The notes under the pieces were generated by a model. The model worked only from the letters and a program-made list of their open reading frames with translations. It did not search any database and was not told where the DNA came from. DNA of 64,000 bases from Nelumbo lutea (lineage: Eukaryota > Streptophyta > Magnoliopsida > Proteales > Nelumbonaceae). Positions 24,415-59,129 of the stretch are shown here, one piece after another. The stretch covers positions 18,228,934 through 18,292,933 of the forward strand of contig JAKGHH010000003.1 in the NCBI GenBank assembly GCA_022828595.1. The letters are read 5' to 3'. The translations under genes were made by a program, and so were the position numbers. Numbering within the stretch: the stretch's first letter is position 1; the number at the start of each line of letters is the position of its first letter.

Positions 24415-24578
24415 AAGATGAACAGTTACAAGGATAGTATGGGGGGTCTTTGTCGCAAAACAAAGAGCTCTTTGTCTCACGATCATAGTACGGGGGATCT
24501 TTATCGCAAATAAAATACAGGGGTCTTTGTCGCAGACCCTATAGTACGGGGGGTATTTATAATTTAGACTTATTATTA

Positions 24579-25320
24579 TTATTTTGAGAGTAATTCACTC
24601 TCTCTCTCTCTCTGATTTTGTTCCTTTTTCCTGCCACCGCACATATATTAGAGAAAAACAACCACGGTTAACTCCCTCTGACGAATTTTTCTCTGGCTTT
24701 CGTTTCTCCACAGGTAACTCCTCTATGGCACTCGGAAATCGGAATCGAACTTCACTTGCCATCACTCTGTTTAGACACTTAGGTTTGTGGTTTTACACTT
24801 TTCTTGAGTCCGCATTCTGTGCACCGGACGCGTGAACTCACCAATCGTATTCAAGACTTCAACCATGTCAAACGTTAAGGGTGAAATGCACGTTAATATG
24901 AATTTAGTTGTTCAACCAGTGAAATGTCGTATTTGTGGTTCAGTCATTTATGTTTCTGATTTGATTACATAATGATAGCCCATCGTTTGAACAACCCAAA
25001 ACAGTGCTTGTATACGAAAATGTTAAACAGATTTGGGATTTTTATTAATAAAGTATGTGATTTTCAAATAAGCTTGTGATTCAGTTATTTATTAGTGAAG
25101 TATAAAAAATGATAAACAAGTTTGGGATTTTTACTAAATGAAGTACACCTATCAATATATGTATTCTTGCAGCAAAAAAAAAAAAAAAAAATCTATATAT
25201 GTATTCAAGTGCCTGTAAACTACAATCCAATTTCTTTTTCTATTTTCTTTAGAAGCAACTAGGAAGGGTCCTTGTAACAACAATCTGTCTGTGTATATGA
25301 AATTGAAAAATTAATCTTAA
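24579..25320. other. spacer, no gene assigned
   Basis: A (CT)n run at about 24598-24614 is followed by mixed sequence with a short open frame on the plus strand that I cannot relate to any family. A poly-A run lies near 25174-25190. Confidence 0.35.
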
Positions 25321-25681
25321 GGCCCTGTTCGTTTTTTGGTAAATTATTTAATCGGATAAATGTATTTATCCATGTAAATGTTTTCTAGGAAATACTTATC
25401 CAAATAAATGTATTTATCCATGTTATTTTATCTTCCATGTAAATAAGACAATGACTATTTAAACCATAAAAATCTATTATTACAAGGGGCATTTTTGTTT
25501 TATTCAAGTGTTGACAACTTTTCCTCAAGGTGAGAAAGTTATTTACCCATCTAAGAGATGGGTATCACACTTTCTCTGATGCCCACATAAATATAAAAAA
25601 ACAGAAAATTCTCAATCAATGGGAATCAAAATCCCATTCACCAAATACCCTCCTCTCAAAATCTAAAAAAAGAATGCCCCC
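25321..25681 (-). mobile_element. PIF/Harbinger-like MITE, inverted copy
   Basis: TAA at 25318-25320 and again at 25682-25684. Ends GGCCCTGTTC and GAATGCCCCC. It is the reverse-orientation relative of 18428-18779, with matching interior (CATCTAAGAGATGGGTATCA, TGCCCACATAAAT). It lies just downstream of the stop codon of beta-glucosidase copy 1. Confidence 0.8.
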
Positions 25682-25957
25682 TAAAAATTATCAATATTAT
25701 CCAAACGCTTCACTTATTTTTTAGAGAAATTTTATTCTTGAAAAACAGAATATCAAATGCCACAATTATTCTTTAGGCACCCCTTGTTTTTTTTTTTTAA
25801 TTTTGCACCATTCACCTTTGAACGAGTAACAATGCCAGTCGGACCAGACGCCCGGTCCCCTGGTTCCCTCGTTATTAAAAGGAGCCAAGGTCAACAATAA
25901 GAACTAGGGCCAAAGTTGTTGAGCCAAGGTAAAAAAAAAAAAACACACATTATCACT

Positions 25958-38265
<12,308 letters not shown>

Positions 38266-38270
38266 ATCTT

Positions 38271-38333
38271 CTGAGAGAGAGAAAGAAAGAGAGAGAGAGA
38301 GCGAGCGAGAGAGAGAGAGAGACAGAGAGAGAG
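38271..38333. repeat. (GA)n tract in the leader of beta-glucosidase 1
   Basis: GAGAGA repeats (CT-rich on the sense strand) just upstream of ATG 38265. The tract is shorter in copy 2 (53887-53910), so it is length-variable between the duplicates. Confidence 0.8.
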
Positions 38334-38374
38334 GGTTATCGTGAAAGTATGGTGTTACGGCTGGAGTGATCTGG

Positions 38375-38381
38375 ATTTATA
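38375..38381 (-). promoter_or_regulatory. TATA box of beta-glucosidase 1
   Basis: CTATAAATCCA on the minus strand, about 110 bp upstream of ATG. The same box with matching flanks is upstream of copy 2 (53965-53971), so the core promoter was included in the duplication. Confidence 0.65.
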
Positions 38382-38969
38382 GAAACAGACAGCCCAGAAT
38401 TTGGAGGGATGGAGTGGTGGGGACTTCGAGAATTGGGTTGTTGAAGAAACCGAAGGTGACGGTAGTGGCGCTAGTGATTAATAAAAGTGAAGAATCATTA
38501 AAGGCGATTTCTCCTTTCACACATATTTTCTGGCCTGTTTGGAATTTGGATGTTGTTGTTCCAAAAAACGTTGATGCGGGATTGAGATTCAATCGGTGCA
38601 AAGTCCGTTCAAACAACCTTCTTAGTCTTGAGAATATTTGTCTATGAAATAAAGCATAGAAATATCGAGATATTTCCGACGCAAAGCTGTACAGTGTTCG
38701 AACGGGCGATGGATCGACAATAACGAGAAACATTGGTCGCTGAACAATTGGCCGACCTTGAATGTGAACGCGCTACAATTTGCAATAAAAAATGATAAAA
38801 ATCAACTGAGTGTGATGTATCTTGCATTTATTGCAAAGAGTAGCATGTTTATTTTTCAACAGGGGTCTCCAAAGTTTTTGTGACCACAGTAGCAATTAAT
38901 GCGACATCCACAATTAACTCTTCCCTTCCAATTTTTTTAGCAAATTACGCTCAGTACAAATGCAAATTA

Positions 38970-40715
38970 GTGAATGACCCCTTATTAAGTACCACGAAGT
39001 TAATTATATACATATGAATTAATATAAATAGTTTTTATTACCATTTTCTATTATTGTTTATAAGCTATTATTTTTTAAGATATTCATACAGGTTCACATA
39101 AATTGATTCTTATATGTCAACTTCGTAAAATTATATGGGTTACTAAATTCAATTTGAACTATTTATTATTTTAATTTAACCATTCTTATTATTATTATTA
39201 TTAGTTTATTTTAGTATTTAATTTAAATTTTTTGTTATATAGTAATAATATTAACTAAGGGTCTGTTTGGCTTGCAAGAATAGGGGTCTGGAATCGGAAT
39301 TAGAATGGGTTATTCCCATTTCAACTGTTTGGTTGGGCAGAATCAGAATCTCATTCCCGTTCTTGTTGGAATGGCATTCCCCCATTTGAGGGACCCTCAC
39401 TTGGGAATGAAATCCCACTGATTTTAATTTCTATTCACATTCCTATTTGAACCAAACAGACTATGAGAATGGACCATTCCGATTCCGAAGGATTTTGATT
39501 CCAATTTCGATTCCGATTCAGACTACAAACTAAGCAGACCATAAAATTGTAATTATTTAAATATTTACTTAAAATATATTTTTTCCAATTGAGTATACTT
39601 ATTATATAATAGATTTGTTAATTCATATTTTGCATTTGAGAATAAACATTAATGATTTGGCTTAACAATTTTAATGACTGTTAATAAATATTGATTCTTA
39701 TTTAAGGTTTAATTAACAATTTTAATGACTATTAATAAACATTAATGATAACTGATGATTGTTACTTCGTTTTTTATTATTTACTTAATTAAGTACTTGA
39801 TAATTTTTATTATTATTAATTATTTTTATAAATAATTGATTGTTATTATTATTTACCTAATTCAGTAATTTTCAGCAAGTAATTATTTGATTTAAGTAAG
39901 GGGCAACTACAATATCTATTAATTTGAAATTTACTATTTAATAATAAAAAAAAATCAATGTCCTATTGAGCCACCCACCCCCAAAAACATATCAATAACT
40001 TTGAAATCATTAATCTATTTATAAAATAGTAAAATTAGATGGATGTTTACAACAATATCACCAATACTCCAATAGTACTTAATATTTAGGGATATATGAA
40101 TGGATAAAAAACATTTAAATGATATCTATTCAATGAGGCAAAAAAGGAAGAAGATCATTCAAAGAATTGCTAAGAAAAACAATCCATGCCAAACAACATT
40201 TTGCAGATGCATCCATCATCTAAAGTAAGAGATGAAAAACATATGACTACAATCAAATCATCATCATGTATCGCTACAATCAACAGATAATATAATTAGG
40301 ACTCCAAAGCCCATCAAACAAGGGAAACATGAAAGAAAGGAGAATAATGGGACCATTCTAAGTATGGAAGTCACCTCCAAGTTAGGTGGTAACGCTTCCT
40401 TTGGTCGATTATGAAATTTAAGTCTAATTTCCCCATAGTGCACGTAGACTTGCTAGAATTTATCTTTTGGAAAAAGGTAGGGAAACCTGTGGATAACCTA
40501 ATGGTATGTTTGAATTATAGGAATTGAGAGATCGAAATAGGAAATGTAGGTTGAAATTATAATTTTGGGCATGTTGACATGTCAAATTCAAATAAGTTAG
40601 AATACTCATAGATTTTTAGTTCATTCATTTAGTGTTAATTTGAATATTTTTTTATTCCATGTCTTTATTAAGTAAAATAGATTAATAATATATTAATAGT
40701 TATCAATAATAATAA

Positions 40716-40759
<44 letters not shown>

Positions 40760-42156
40760 TGATGATGATGATGATGATAACAATAATAAGTATATTATTA
40801 TTATGATTATTATTTACTAATAATATATTCTTATTATGTGTGTATTGATTTTTAAATCAATAATATTAAATTGTTATTATTATTATTATTATTATTATTA
40901 GTAGTAGTAGTAGTAATAGTAGTAGTAGTAGTAGTAGTAATATTTATTATGAAGTAATTAATTTGCTATAATTACGATTTTTAGTTAATTCTTGAAATAG
41001 TAATTGCTTTATAATTCTTTTAGTTAACAATAATAAATAATTGAAAGTTTATAATTTAACTCTCACTAAATGAAATATTTTTTTGGAGAATAATAATAAT
41101 TACTTATAATAATAATGTAAATAAGTAACACTAATTAAATATCTATAAAATAACTAAAATTAATTAATATAAATATAAAATTATTATATCCCAATTAATA
41201 ATTAACATTATTAAAATACTTATTAATTAACATTCCAAAGTAATTATTGTCATTGTTATAATTAAGGAATTAATTATCAGTAAGTAATTATAATCAATAA
41301 TTAATTTTTATAAAAAATCATTATTATTAGTAATAATTAATTATAATTATTGATAATAATAATATAATTAATTATTTCATATAAATGTATGAATTATAAT
41401 TTTTGATAATAATTCTAATATAAATAATTAACATTAAATATTTATTTTTAAAATAACTAATATGAGTTAATAATGAGAAATATTATCAGCAATTAGTTAA
41501 TATCAGTAATTAAGTATTAGCAGTAATTATTATCAGTAATTAATTATTATTAGTGAGATATTATTATTAGTAATTAATAGCTGAAATTAATTAATTAGAA
41601 GTTATTAATTATTATTAGTACTCCCTCTGTTGACTCATCATCATCGTCATCATCAATGACAATAACTTGATAAATACATAATTTGATAAAAATAGGTAAA
41701 TATCATTAATTTATTTTTAATTTTTATCTTTTGGAACTGAATAAGAAAAAAATAAAATGGTTAGTATTGCAAAAGAAAAATTATTTGGATTTTTGAAAAA
41801 AATATTGAACATAAAAAACCAACTATTCAAAAATAAGGTAGTTAATAAAAGAGTAATTAAAATTATTCAGTAAATAATAATTTCAAGAAAGTAAAATTAA
41901 TAATTAATAATCTATCCAAATTAAAATGGGTAATTTCAGCAAATAATTTTAAATAATTAAGTTTTGCTATTAAAATTTTTAATAATAATTAGTATTATTA
42001 ATAGTTCTATTAATAATATGTTAATAATTATGAAATCAGTAATAATAATAAGTATGCCATTATTATTAACTAATAATATATTATTATTATGTATGTATTG
42101 ATTTACTACTACTACTACTACTACTACTACTAATATATTATTATTAACTAATAATA

Positions 42157-42208
<52 letters not shown>

Positions 42209-43120
42209 GTTATTATTTTATTTTTATTAAGTAATTAATTTGTTATAATATGATTTTTAGTTAATTCATAAAATAATATTTGCTTTTATAATTTTTTAAG
42301 TTTAACAGTATTGAATAATTGAAAGTTTTATACTTTAACTTTCACTAAATAAAGTATTTGTTGGAGAATAATAATATATAGTATTAATTATAAATAAGTA
42401 ACAGTAATTTTCATTAATTAATTAACATTTTTCACTACTAATTATCATCATTAGTATTAGTAATAATTAATTATAATTATTGCTAATAATATAATTATAT
42501 TAATTAATATAATATTATTAATTATAATTAATTATAATAATAATATAATTAAATATTTTATATAAATGTATGAATTATAATTTCTGATAATAATTATAAT
42601 ATAAATAATTAACATTAAATATTTATTTTCAAAATAGTTAATATTAGTTAATATAAATATGAAATGATTATTTCTGAATTATTAATTATCATTATGAAAA
42701 TATTGATTGATTATCATTTTGAATTAATAATGAACAATATTGTTAGTAATAAATTATCAGTAGTTACGTATTAGCAATAATTATTATAAGAAATTATTTT
42801 TTTGAATTAATAATGAGAAATATTGTCACTAATTAATTATTATCAGCAATTAAGTAATAACAGTAATTGTTATAAGAAATTATTCGGTAATTAATTATTA
42901 TAATTGAGCAATTATTATTATTATTAATTAATAGTTGAAATTAATTAATTAGAAGTAGTTAATAGTAATTAATTAGTAATTAACAATAATATTATTAGTA
43001 ATTAATAGCTTTACTTAATTAATTAGTAGTTAACAACAATTATTAGTAATCAATAGCTGGAATTAATTAATTAGTTTTGTAGTTAACAGTAATTAATAAT
43101 TAATAGCACAATTCCCTTTT
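38970..43120. repeat. very AT-rich, internally duplicated spacer between the beta-glucosidases
   Basis: This is TAATTAATTA/ATTATTATTA-dominated DNA with trinucleotide arrays at about 40716-40760, 40880-40940, 42103-42133 and 42155-42210. A unit of about 1.3 kb is present twice: TACTAATAATATATTCTTATTA near 40815 matches ACTAATAATATATTATTATTA near 42070, and GAAATTAATTAATTAGAAGT near 41585 matches that motif near 42937. A GGGAATGG-family MITE lies at 39259-39540. No gene is seen. Confidence 0.75.
39259..39540. mobile_element. GGGAATGG-family MITE
   Basis: It starts GGGTCTGTTTGGC after TAA and ends CTAAGCAGACC. The GGAATGG/CCATTCC interior is colinear with 9054-9316. Confidence 0.7.
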
Positions 43121-44057
43121 TTTAGGAAATGATTGAAAGTGGGAGCTTCTCACTTCTCACAACTCTACATGATGGTGGGCTTTACTCTGCATGTTAGTGG
43201 GTTCTTTTCTTGAAACATTAATCAAAATTTGATACATGTCAAGTGGGCTAAGTTCTTGAATTACCACTAATCAAAATCTTTGGAATGACAAGTGTTTGAA
43301 TAGTGGAGAGCCACATGTCTGACTGGGGGAGGCTTTTGGCCTGTAATCATTCATTTAATATATGTATAGTACAAATAAATACAAAAAGAAAGGTTTTGCA
43401 CTTTAGATATTTGTATTTGTATTCCTTCCAAATCGAGCCTTAGTACAAATACAAATATATATATATATATATAATATAAGATTTTGCACTCTATATATTT
43501 GTATTTGTACTCCTAAACTGAGTCTTACGGTTTGAGAAATTTTCAGACCATATCAAACCGTTTTTATATTGAAACTAAACCATGTTAAATCATTTTATTT
43601 CAATTGGATGTGTTTTCTGATTCGATTTGGGCCATTTTATGATTTTATTGGGCTTAATCCACCCTTCCAAAGTTTTTTTTTTTTTTTCTAATTTTAATGT
43701 GCATGTATATGTCAGAGAGAGAAGGTTAAAAGTTAAAACTTTTGTTTTACTATTTTAATATAAAATAAAAAAATATTATATGTAAAATTTTATATAGATA
43801 AAATAAACACCCTTAATAATTGGCAAGGTTCTCTGCCCGCATCCTATCCACAGTGAATTGCAGCCCCATATTTTACATTTGAAAATGGCAATGTCTGAAT
43901 GCAATTCACGGCAGATAGACTGCTGTAGAAAGTAATAGATAGGAAATCGGGTTTAACTGAATGAGGCTAATAATGTGTTGTGATCAGCAAATTTGAATTC
44001 TTGGGTCCTTCTATTTTAAAAAATCCAAAGCCAGGGCCAAAGTTATTGAATTATAGA

Positions 44058-44080
44058 ATCAGTTTGGAAGGAGTACAAAT

Positions 44081-44130
<50 letters not shown>

Positions 44131-44216
44131 CAAAATTGTAAATATATACAAAATAATACAAAATATAAAATTTTACACTCTACATATTTGCATTTGTACT
44201 CCTTCCAAACTGAGCT
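44058..44216. mobile_element. MITE, CAGTTTGGAAGGAGTACAAA family
   Basis: CAGTTTGGAAGGAGTACAAATAC... is answered at the other end by GTACTCCTTCCAAACTG, perfect inverted ends over about 17 bp. An (AT)n run (about 44085-44127) fills the centre. Related copies: 4585-4945, 16505-16890, 28666-28777, 43375-43530. Confidence 0.75.
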
Positions 44217-44411
44217 ATAATAAAAATCCTTGATTCTCTATTGCAAACCAACACACATGTCATATTAAGATAAACTGTGATTCTCTGTACAATCGCTACA
44301 GAACTGTTTATTTCAAAGGATGGCACCATGGCTCACAGGGATCTGACATTTTAAAGAGTACTAAATTTATTAAGAAATAAGGTACACCTTGACATTTTCT
44401 TTAAGCGGACG

Positions 44412-53881
<9,470 letters not shown>

Positions 53882-53964
53882 ATCTTCTCAGAGAGAGAGA
53901 GAGGGAGGGATAGAAGGGTCCTCCTCGATCGTGAGAATATGGTATTGCGGCTGGTATGATGTGG

Positions 53965-53971
53965 ATTTATA
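53965..53971 (-). promoter_or_regulatory. TATA box of beta-glucosidase 2
   Basis: CTATAAATCCA on the minus strand, about 85 bp upstream of ATG 53881, in the same context as in copy 1. Confidence 0.65.
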
Positions 53972-54160
53972 GAATGCGGAACCGAAGGTGAATTATCATG
54001 ATATTAGCGCTGGTGAGTAATGATTGATGGAAGTGAATAATCATGAAAGGCGGCTCCTCCTTTCATGATTGTGCTTAGTAGATAACATGATAACATGCTA
54101 CTTTTGCGATGACATCAGAGGGTGTGACGTGGGCATTCTCAAAGAGTTGATAGTAAACTT

Positions 54161-54446
54161 GGACCCTGCCCTTAAAAGCTCGTGGGAATAGGGGTTTAGA
54201 ATCCGAATGGACTATTTTAACTTCAACTGTTTTATTGGATGGAATAGGAATTCTATTCCCATTTTTGCTGGAGTGGTATTCGAATGGTCATTCTCTGTCA
54301 TTTTTTTTGTGAATAAAATTCTATTCCTACTGATTTTAATTCCTATTCCCATTTTTGTCTGAACCAAACAGATTATGGAATGGACCATTCCAATTCTGAT
54401 TTCAAAGGATTTTGATTTTGATTTTGACTATGAACCAAACGGACCC
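54161..54446. mobile_element. GGGAATGG-family MITE
   Basis: It ends AACCAAACGGACCC followed by TAA. The interior has GGGAATAGGGGTTTAGAATCC and is colinear with the 57680 copy. Confidence 0.65.
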
Positions 54447-54481
54447 TAAGACTCCTTAACCTTGTGTTATTTTAAATTGAG

Positions 54482-55138
54482 GATAAATTACAGACTGCCA
54501 CCCTGTACTTAGGGGTGGTAACACTTACCCCCTCCCCCAACTCCTTTAAACTTTTTAGATTCCAGCATTTTACCCCCTTTATTGGCATTCTGTTAGTTAT
54601 CTTTATGAAATATTCCTTTATTTTTTCTAAAATCTTAAACTACCCTTAGGCTATGTTTGGTTTGAAATAAAAAGTAGAAAAAGGAAGGAAGAGGTAAAGA
54701 AACCTTTACAAATCTTGTATAGATTTTCTTACCTTTCCCTTCCTTTCCTTACCTTTTCCATCAAACCAAATATAACCTTCTATTATTGTATGAAACTATT
54801 TTGCCCTTTTAACTTAATTTTCTCTAAAATCCTAGCATCCACATGTTTCCTTCATTTGTCTTAATAAAGTTGATCTTGAGAATGCCATGATAATTGTCAA
54901 TTTATTAACACATGGAAGGCCATTTGTGCTTTGAAATAGTTATTTTCAACGCACATTTGTTCTTGTCATTCTAGAATGGGCAATTAATAGTTTTACTTTA
55001 ATCACTAACCTTGTATGAGGATCAGGGGGTAAAGTGCTGGAATATTGAGGTTTGGGTAGGTCTTGGCTACAAAACAAAGTCTGGGGCCTCAAGTATTACA
55101 ATTCTTTAAATAAAAGGTGGCTATACGTAATTTATCCT
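54482..55138. mobile_element. TIR element (AGGATAAATTAC ends) with nested MITE
   Basis: AGGATAAATTACAGACTGCCACC at the left and, inward from the right, AGGATAAATTACGTATAGCCACC are clear inverted partners. Such ends are common in Mutator-like non-autonomous elements, but no 9-bp duplication is evident. A GTTTGGTTTGAAA MITE (54649-54777) sits inside. Confidence 0.55.
54649..54777. mobile_element. MITE, GTTTGGTTTGAAA family
   Basis: GGCTATGTTTGGTTTGA and (inward) GGTTATATTTGGTTTGA ends, with a fold-back purine/pyrimidine interior as at 35961-36078. Confidence 0.75.
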
Positions 55139-57679
55139 AAAATAAAATGTCATATTGATAATCCGATTTGTATTTAGTATTTATCATATTAAGGCTGTGT
55201 TTGGGAATGAAGCAGACAAGTGTGAATGCAAATACGTAGAGTGGAAAACAGTTCATATAAATTGTAAAATTGGGTTAGTTTTGCATTAATAAATTTACCT
55301 TCTTACCAAACAGACCCTTAGCTGTAATGGATGCAAACACGAATTCTAAGAAAATATATGCTTTTTTTTTTTATCAAAAGCCCCTTTGAATGCAAATTTA
55401 CTTCTTTTTTATTAATGTACTTTTATATATTTTTATCAATGTAAATATGTATTGATCCGTCATTTGTTAATGCATAAATGTAATGTTGCCAAACACAAAC
55501 AAAAATGAACCAAAATGCAAATTTACCCTAAACCGAATTTACACTCCATTTGCATCTTTTCCAATTCGGCTTTGTAAAGTCAGTAGGGGCAGAGCAGTCA
55601 TATTGTGCACATGCTGTTGTTCATTTGTTTTTATGCTGTTGTTGGTCTTTTTGTATTATCTCTGTTCCATTTCCCTTTGGCTATGGCCGTTCCTGATGGA
55701 AGGTTTTAGTTTCTTAAAAAAAATCTTGAAATAAACTTCAATTTATCGTTTATATTTCGTTTTGCGTTGTATATGTTTAAGCTTAGAATTTATACCAACG
55801 GTGCATAAGCATTTTTTCATGTGATAGTTGTGAAATATATCTAAATAATTTATTTTTATTATTAAATATAATTAGGGTTTAAAATTTCAATATGATACAT
55901 CTCAATGAAAAAGAATGTATTTGGTATACTTCGAAGTTTATGTCCTATTTGTGGTGAGGATAAATAAATCAATAGACAATCGTTTTGTGAGGTGTAGTAT
56001 GTGAACAAATTTGATTTGGTTTAGTGCCTCACCCCAAGATCGGGGTAAAAATGTGCCTATACCGTTCTAATAGCCTTTTTCACCTTTGCATTGGAAATAT
56101 ATCCCCATGAAATAAAGCACACAAGTATAAAGATATTCTCAATGCAAAACAGTAAAGGGTTCGGCTTTACCCTGACTGAAATTGAACTCCATCCTCAGTT
56201 TGTATTGACTTACATCCAGTGGATAGTTAAATGCATTGTACGGAATCAGAAGGTACATTTTGTTACACTACTGTAAAATAGTGCTTTAGCGGGTGTTTGG
56301 CATCAATGCATTTCACAATTGATTCATTTTTTGTGTCATGCCCACCACATCTAGCACTCTTGGTTCTTAGAAAAAACATTTTTATAATGATTAGCCTTGA
56401 AATTCGAGAAAGGGGGGTTTTCTTGAAACGTCAAAATGGCATTTCTTGAATCGCTTGGGTGATTTTATAGCAACCTATGACATGGTACATTAAAATTTGA
56501 AAAAAAAAACTGACTACTTTATGAGATGTCACATATTTATTATTATATATATTATAATATTAATGTAAATTACTATAAATGCTTCCAAAATTGACTACTT
56601 TTTATGTTTTTAATAGAATCAGTTGTTTATGTTTCCCAAGGCGTTTTGGATTTTCCAAAATAACGAATCGCAAAACGCCTTGGTGCCAAACAACTAATTA
56701 GTATCTTTATGCCTGGAAACTACGGTACAGAAAAGATTTTTGAAGAAATATTTTTAATCCATGATATATAATTGCCACAGTCCCACATCACAACCTCCTC
56801 CCTTACCCGTACTGTGTTGCGCAGGATAATTTTCTATACTTTTTTATATTTTTTGAGTATCAACTGATGAGCTTTTATTCAAAATTTCAAATGGTATTGG
56901 GTCTCCCCTCCACGTGATATACTTAAAATTAATATTGACGGGTCATCATTTTTTTTTTTATAATATTGTCTATTAGGACAAAACTTGAGAAGGTTTTCTT
57001 AAACGCTGGAATTGCTCTTCACACTAACCTCACAGGCACAATGCATCATGTATCGAAAACATCTCCCATAAGCGCTTAAGTGTTATTATTCATGAGAGAT
57101 ATTTCTAAAGCACGGTTGAATGCCTGTGAGTTCGGTGACAGGTGTACTCTGTGAGAAACAGGTCCCAATTCGTATTAAGGATTGGACCAACCGCTAAATT
57201 GCCAAGTAAACGACTCTACTAATATTAGTTTCCTTTGCTTAGCTATAAAAACTTATTAGTTTCCTTGGAAGAAGCTTTCATTTCATATTTTTGTTTTCTT
57301 TTGATGAATTGATATTTTAGCAGTTCACGTGCAAACTGCAAACTAGCTAATAATCAATACAATGGAAATTATGGAATGGATGGCAATCATGGACCATTAT
57401 TATCATTATCTATTTCTCTTTATTTTATTTATATATAAATAAACCAAAAATATAAAAAAAAAAGAACTTATATTCACATAAACAACAAATATTAATGGAA
57501 AATGAAGGGGATTTCAAATTAATACCAGAATTTGTATTTCTTCTTATCAATACTTTGGCTAGTTCATGTGCATTTATCGCTAATTTTACTAATCCACTAA
57601 TTAGGTCTAATACTCTAATGTATAATGACTAGCTTTTATGGAGCTAAAGCAGCATTGATGACAACTAAAAGAAAATAAA
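55139..57679. other. intergenic repeat-bearing DNA
   Basis: No gene is seen. A hairpin-core MITE lies at about 56030-56190 and another core at 57044-57110. The segment 55190-55570 contains TGCAAATTTAC-type words. Confidence 0.4.
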
Positions 57680-57921
57680 GCCCCGTTTGATTCGTAGGAA
57701 TAGGGGTCTGGAATTGGAATTGAGATAATCCAACTGTTTGGTTGGATGGAATCGGAATGGCCATTCCCTGCCCCTCTCTTATGAATAAAGTGTCATTCCT
57801 GCTGATTCCAATTCCAATTCTCATTCCATCTGAACCAAACAGACTATGGGTATTGATCATTCCGATTTCGATTCCAAAAGATTTTAATTCTGATTCTAAC
57901 TGTAGTAAACCAAACGGACCC
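57680..57921. mobile_element. GGGAATGG-family MITE
   Basis: It starts GCCCCGTTTGATTCG and ends AACCAAACGGACCC, with TAA on both sides. Confidence 0.7.
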
Positions 57922-58022
57922 TAAGAGTTTGTATTTCTTTTTAAATGTCAAACTTCACAAATGACAATTAGAACAATAATTTGCGACAATACTGATTTCA
58001 CATTTTCTATCCCTTGATCCTA

Positions 58023-58200
58023 TGGGGAGATCGACTTCTATCAGGGCAAATTGGTGCCCACACTGTTCTAATAGCCTTTTGCAATTTTGCATTGGAAATA
58101 TCTCCTCATGAAATAAAGCACACAAGTAAGGAAATATTCTCAATGCAAGTCAGTAAAAGCTGCTCAACAAGCTTTGCCCCGACTGAAGCTGAACTCCCCA
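58023..58200. mobile_element. hairpin-core MITE, best-preserved TIR copy
   Basis: Ends TGGGGAGATCGACTTC and (inward) TGGGGAGTTCAGCTTC. The centre is GCATTGGAAATATCTCC, ATGAAATAAAGCACACAAGT and ATATTCTCAATGC. A relative at about 56030-56190 shares AAATAAAGCACACAAGTA exactly. Confidence 0.65.
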
Positions 58201-58799
58201 GTGAGTTACCCGGCCCTAAATGATGGTCTAAAAACCTGGTCCATAATCTTGCACCAACACTTCATGTTTTGTGCATGTACAAGAACAAGTTGCCAATTGA
58301 CTAATTGAGTGTTTTTTCTGAAATTATATTTTTCTTCTACCATTTAAAAGCATATAATGAAAGGTTTGGCATATTTATTATTTATAATATGTTAATATAT
58401 ATTATAAAATGTGTTAAAATTTGCTTTCCATGATTATGATTCTATATTTTTGAAAATCCACATTATTCATGTATTATCTCGGGCTGGGCTCTGTGGATAT
58501 AAGATGGTTTATGGCCCACTGCTTGGCCCCATGTTTGAAGAGTTGGTCCAACCACATTATACGGAACTGGGAAAAGGATGTTCTACGGTAAAACGGTTTC
58601 AAAATTCAAAGATTTTCCCAAAATCGTGCCTACGTAGTAGTACGTACGTTGGGCAGCACAGAAAAGATTGAATATAAAAGTTTCAAAATGGGCTGTAGGA
58701 ACCGTTTGATGGTTCCATTGGTAGGTCCAAAATCTCTGAACACGTTAAATAACTATTAATGGGCCTAAACCCAGAAAAAGGAAATACCTCAGTCCTCAA

Positions 58800-59125
58800 G
58801 GCCCAAACCCCAAACTGAGAAAGGGTTTCAGTTCAGACTTTCAGTAATTCAGTTTAGCGAAAGCCAGGATATAACTGACAAGGACGTGATTTCAACCGCC
58901 AAATCAAAATCAACGATAAGCGCTCCCATAAATCCATCAAATTCCAATCCAACGGATTTTAAAGCAGGTTGGCACTTGAAGAATCTGCTCTACATCACTT
59001 CCCGGGAGAGAATAGTTTCCGCTTTTCCCACCAAAAAGCTCCACCATTTCACCATTTCTTTTCTAGGGTTTTTGTTTGAAAACTTTGAATTCGAACCCAA
59101 AATCGGTGGGTATCTCGAGCTTTAA
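58800..59125 (+). other. possible 5' leader exon, function unknown
   Basis: The sequence has gene-leader character (CTAGGGTTTTTG, moderate GC, a TCGGTGGGTATC donor-like site near 59106) and an open frame with no recognised domain. No downstream coding exon was found to 64 kb, so this may be a non-coding transcript or chance. Confidence 0.2.
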
Positions 59126-59129
59126 TCAG

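Larger units (their letters stand above)
22581..24569 (-). mobile_element. Pack-MULE-like TIR element carrying a B-box gene fragment
   Basis: The left TIR (about 22581-22706) and right TIR (about 24415-24569) read inward as GT(A/C)TAAATTATAAA(G/T)ACCC and end at TAACTGTTCATCTT; the right one has an extra tandem block of GACAAAGACCCC-type units. Flanks are TTATTATTA at 22572-22580 and again at 24570-24578, a 9-bp direct duplication as expected for Mutator-like elements. The flanks are in the same orientation, so they are target and not part of the TIR. Because the target is a TTA microsatellite, the exact duplication length is uncertain. The cargo is the 5' leader, first exon and donor splice site of a B-box gene. 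No transposase is present. Confidence 0.7.
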
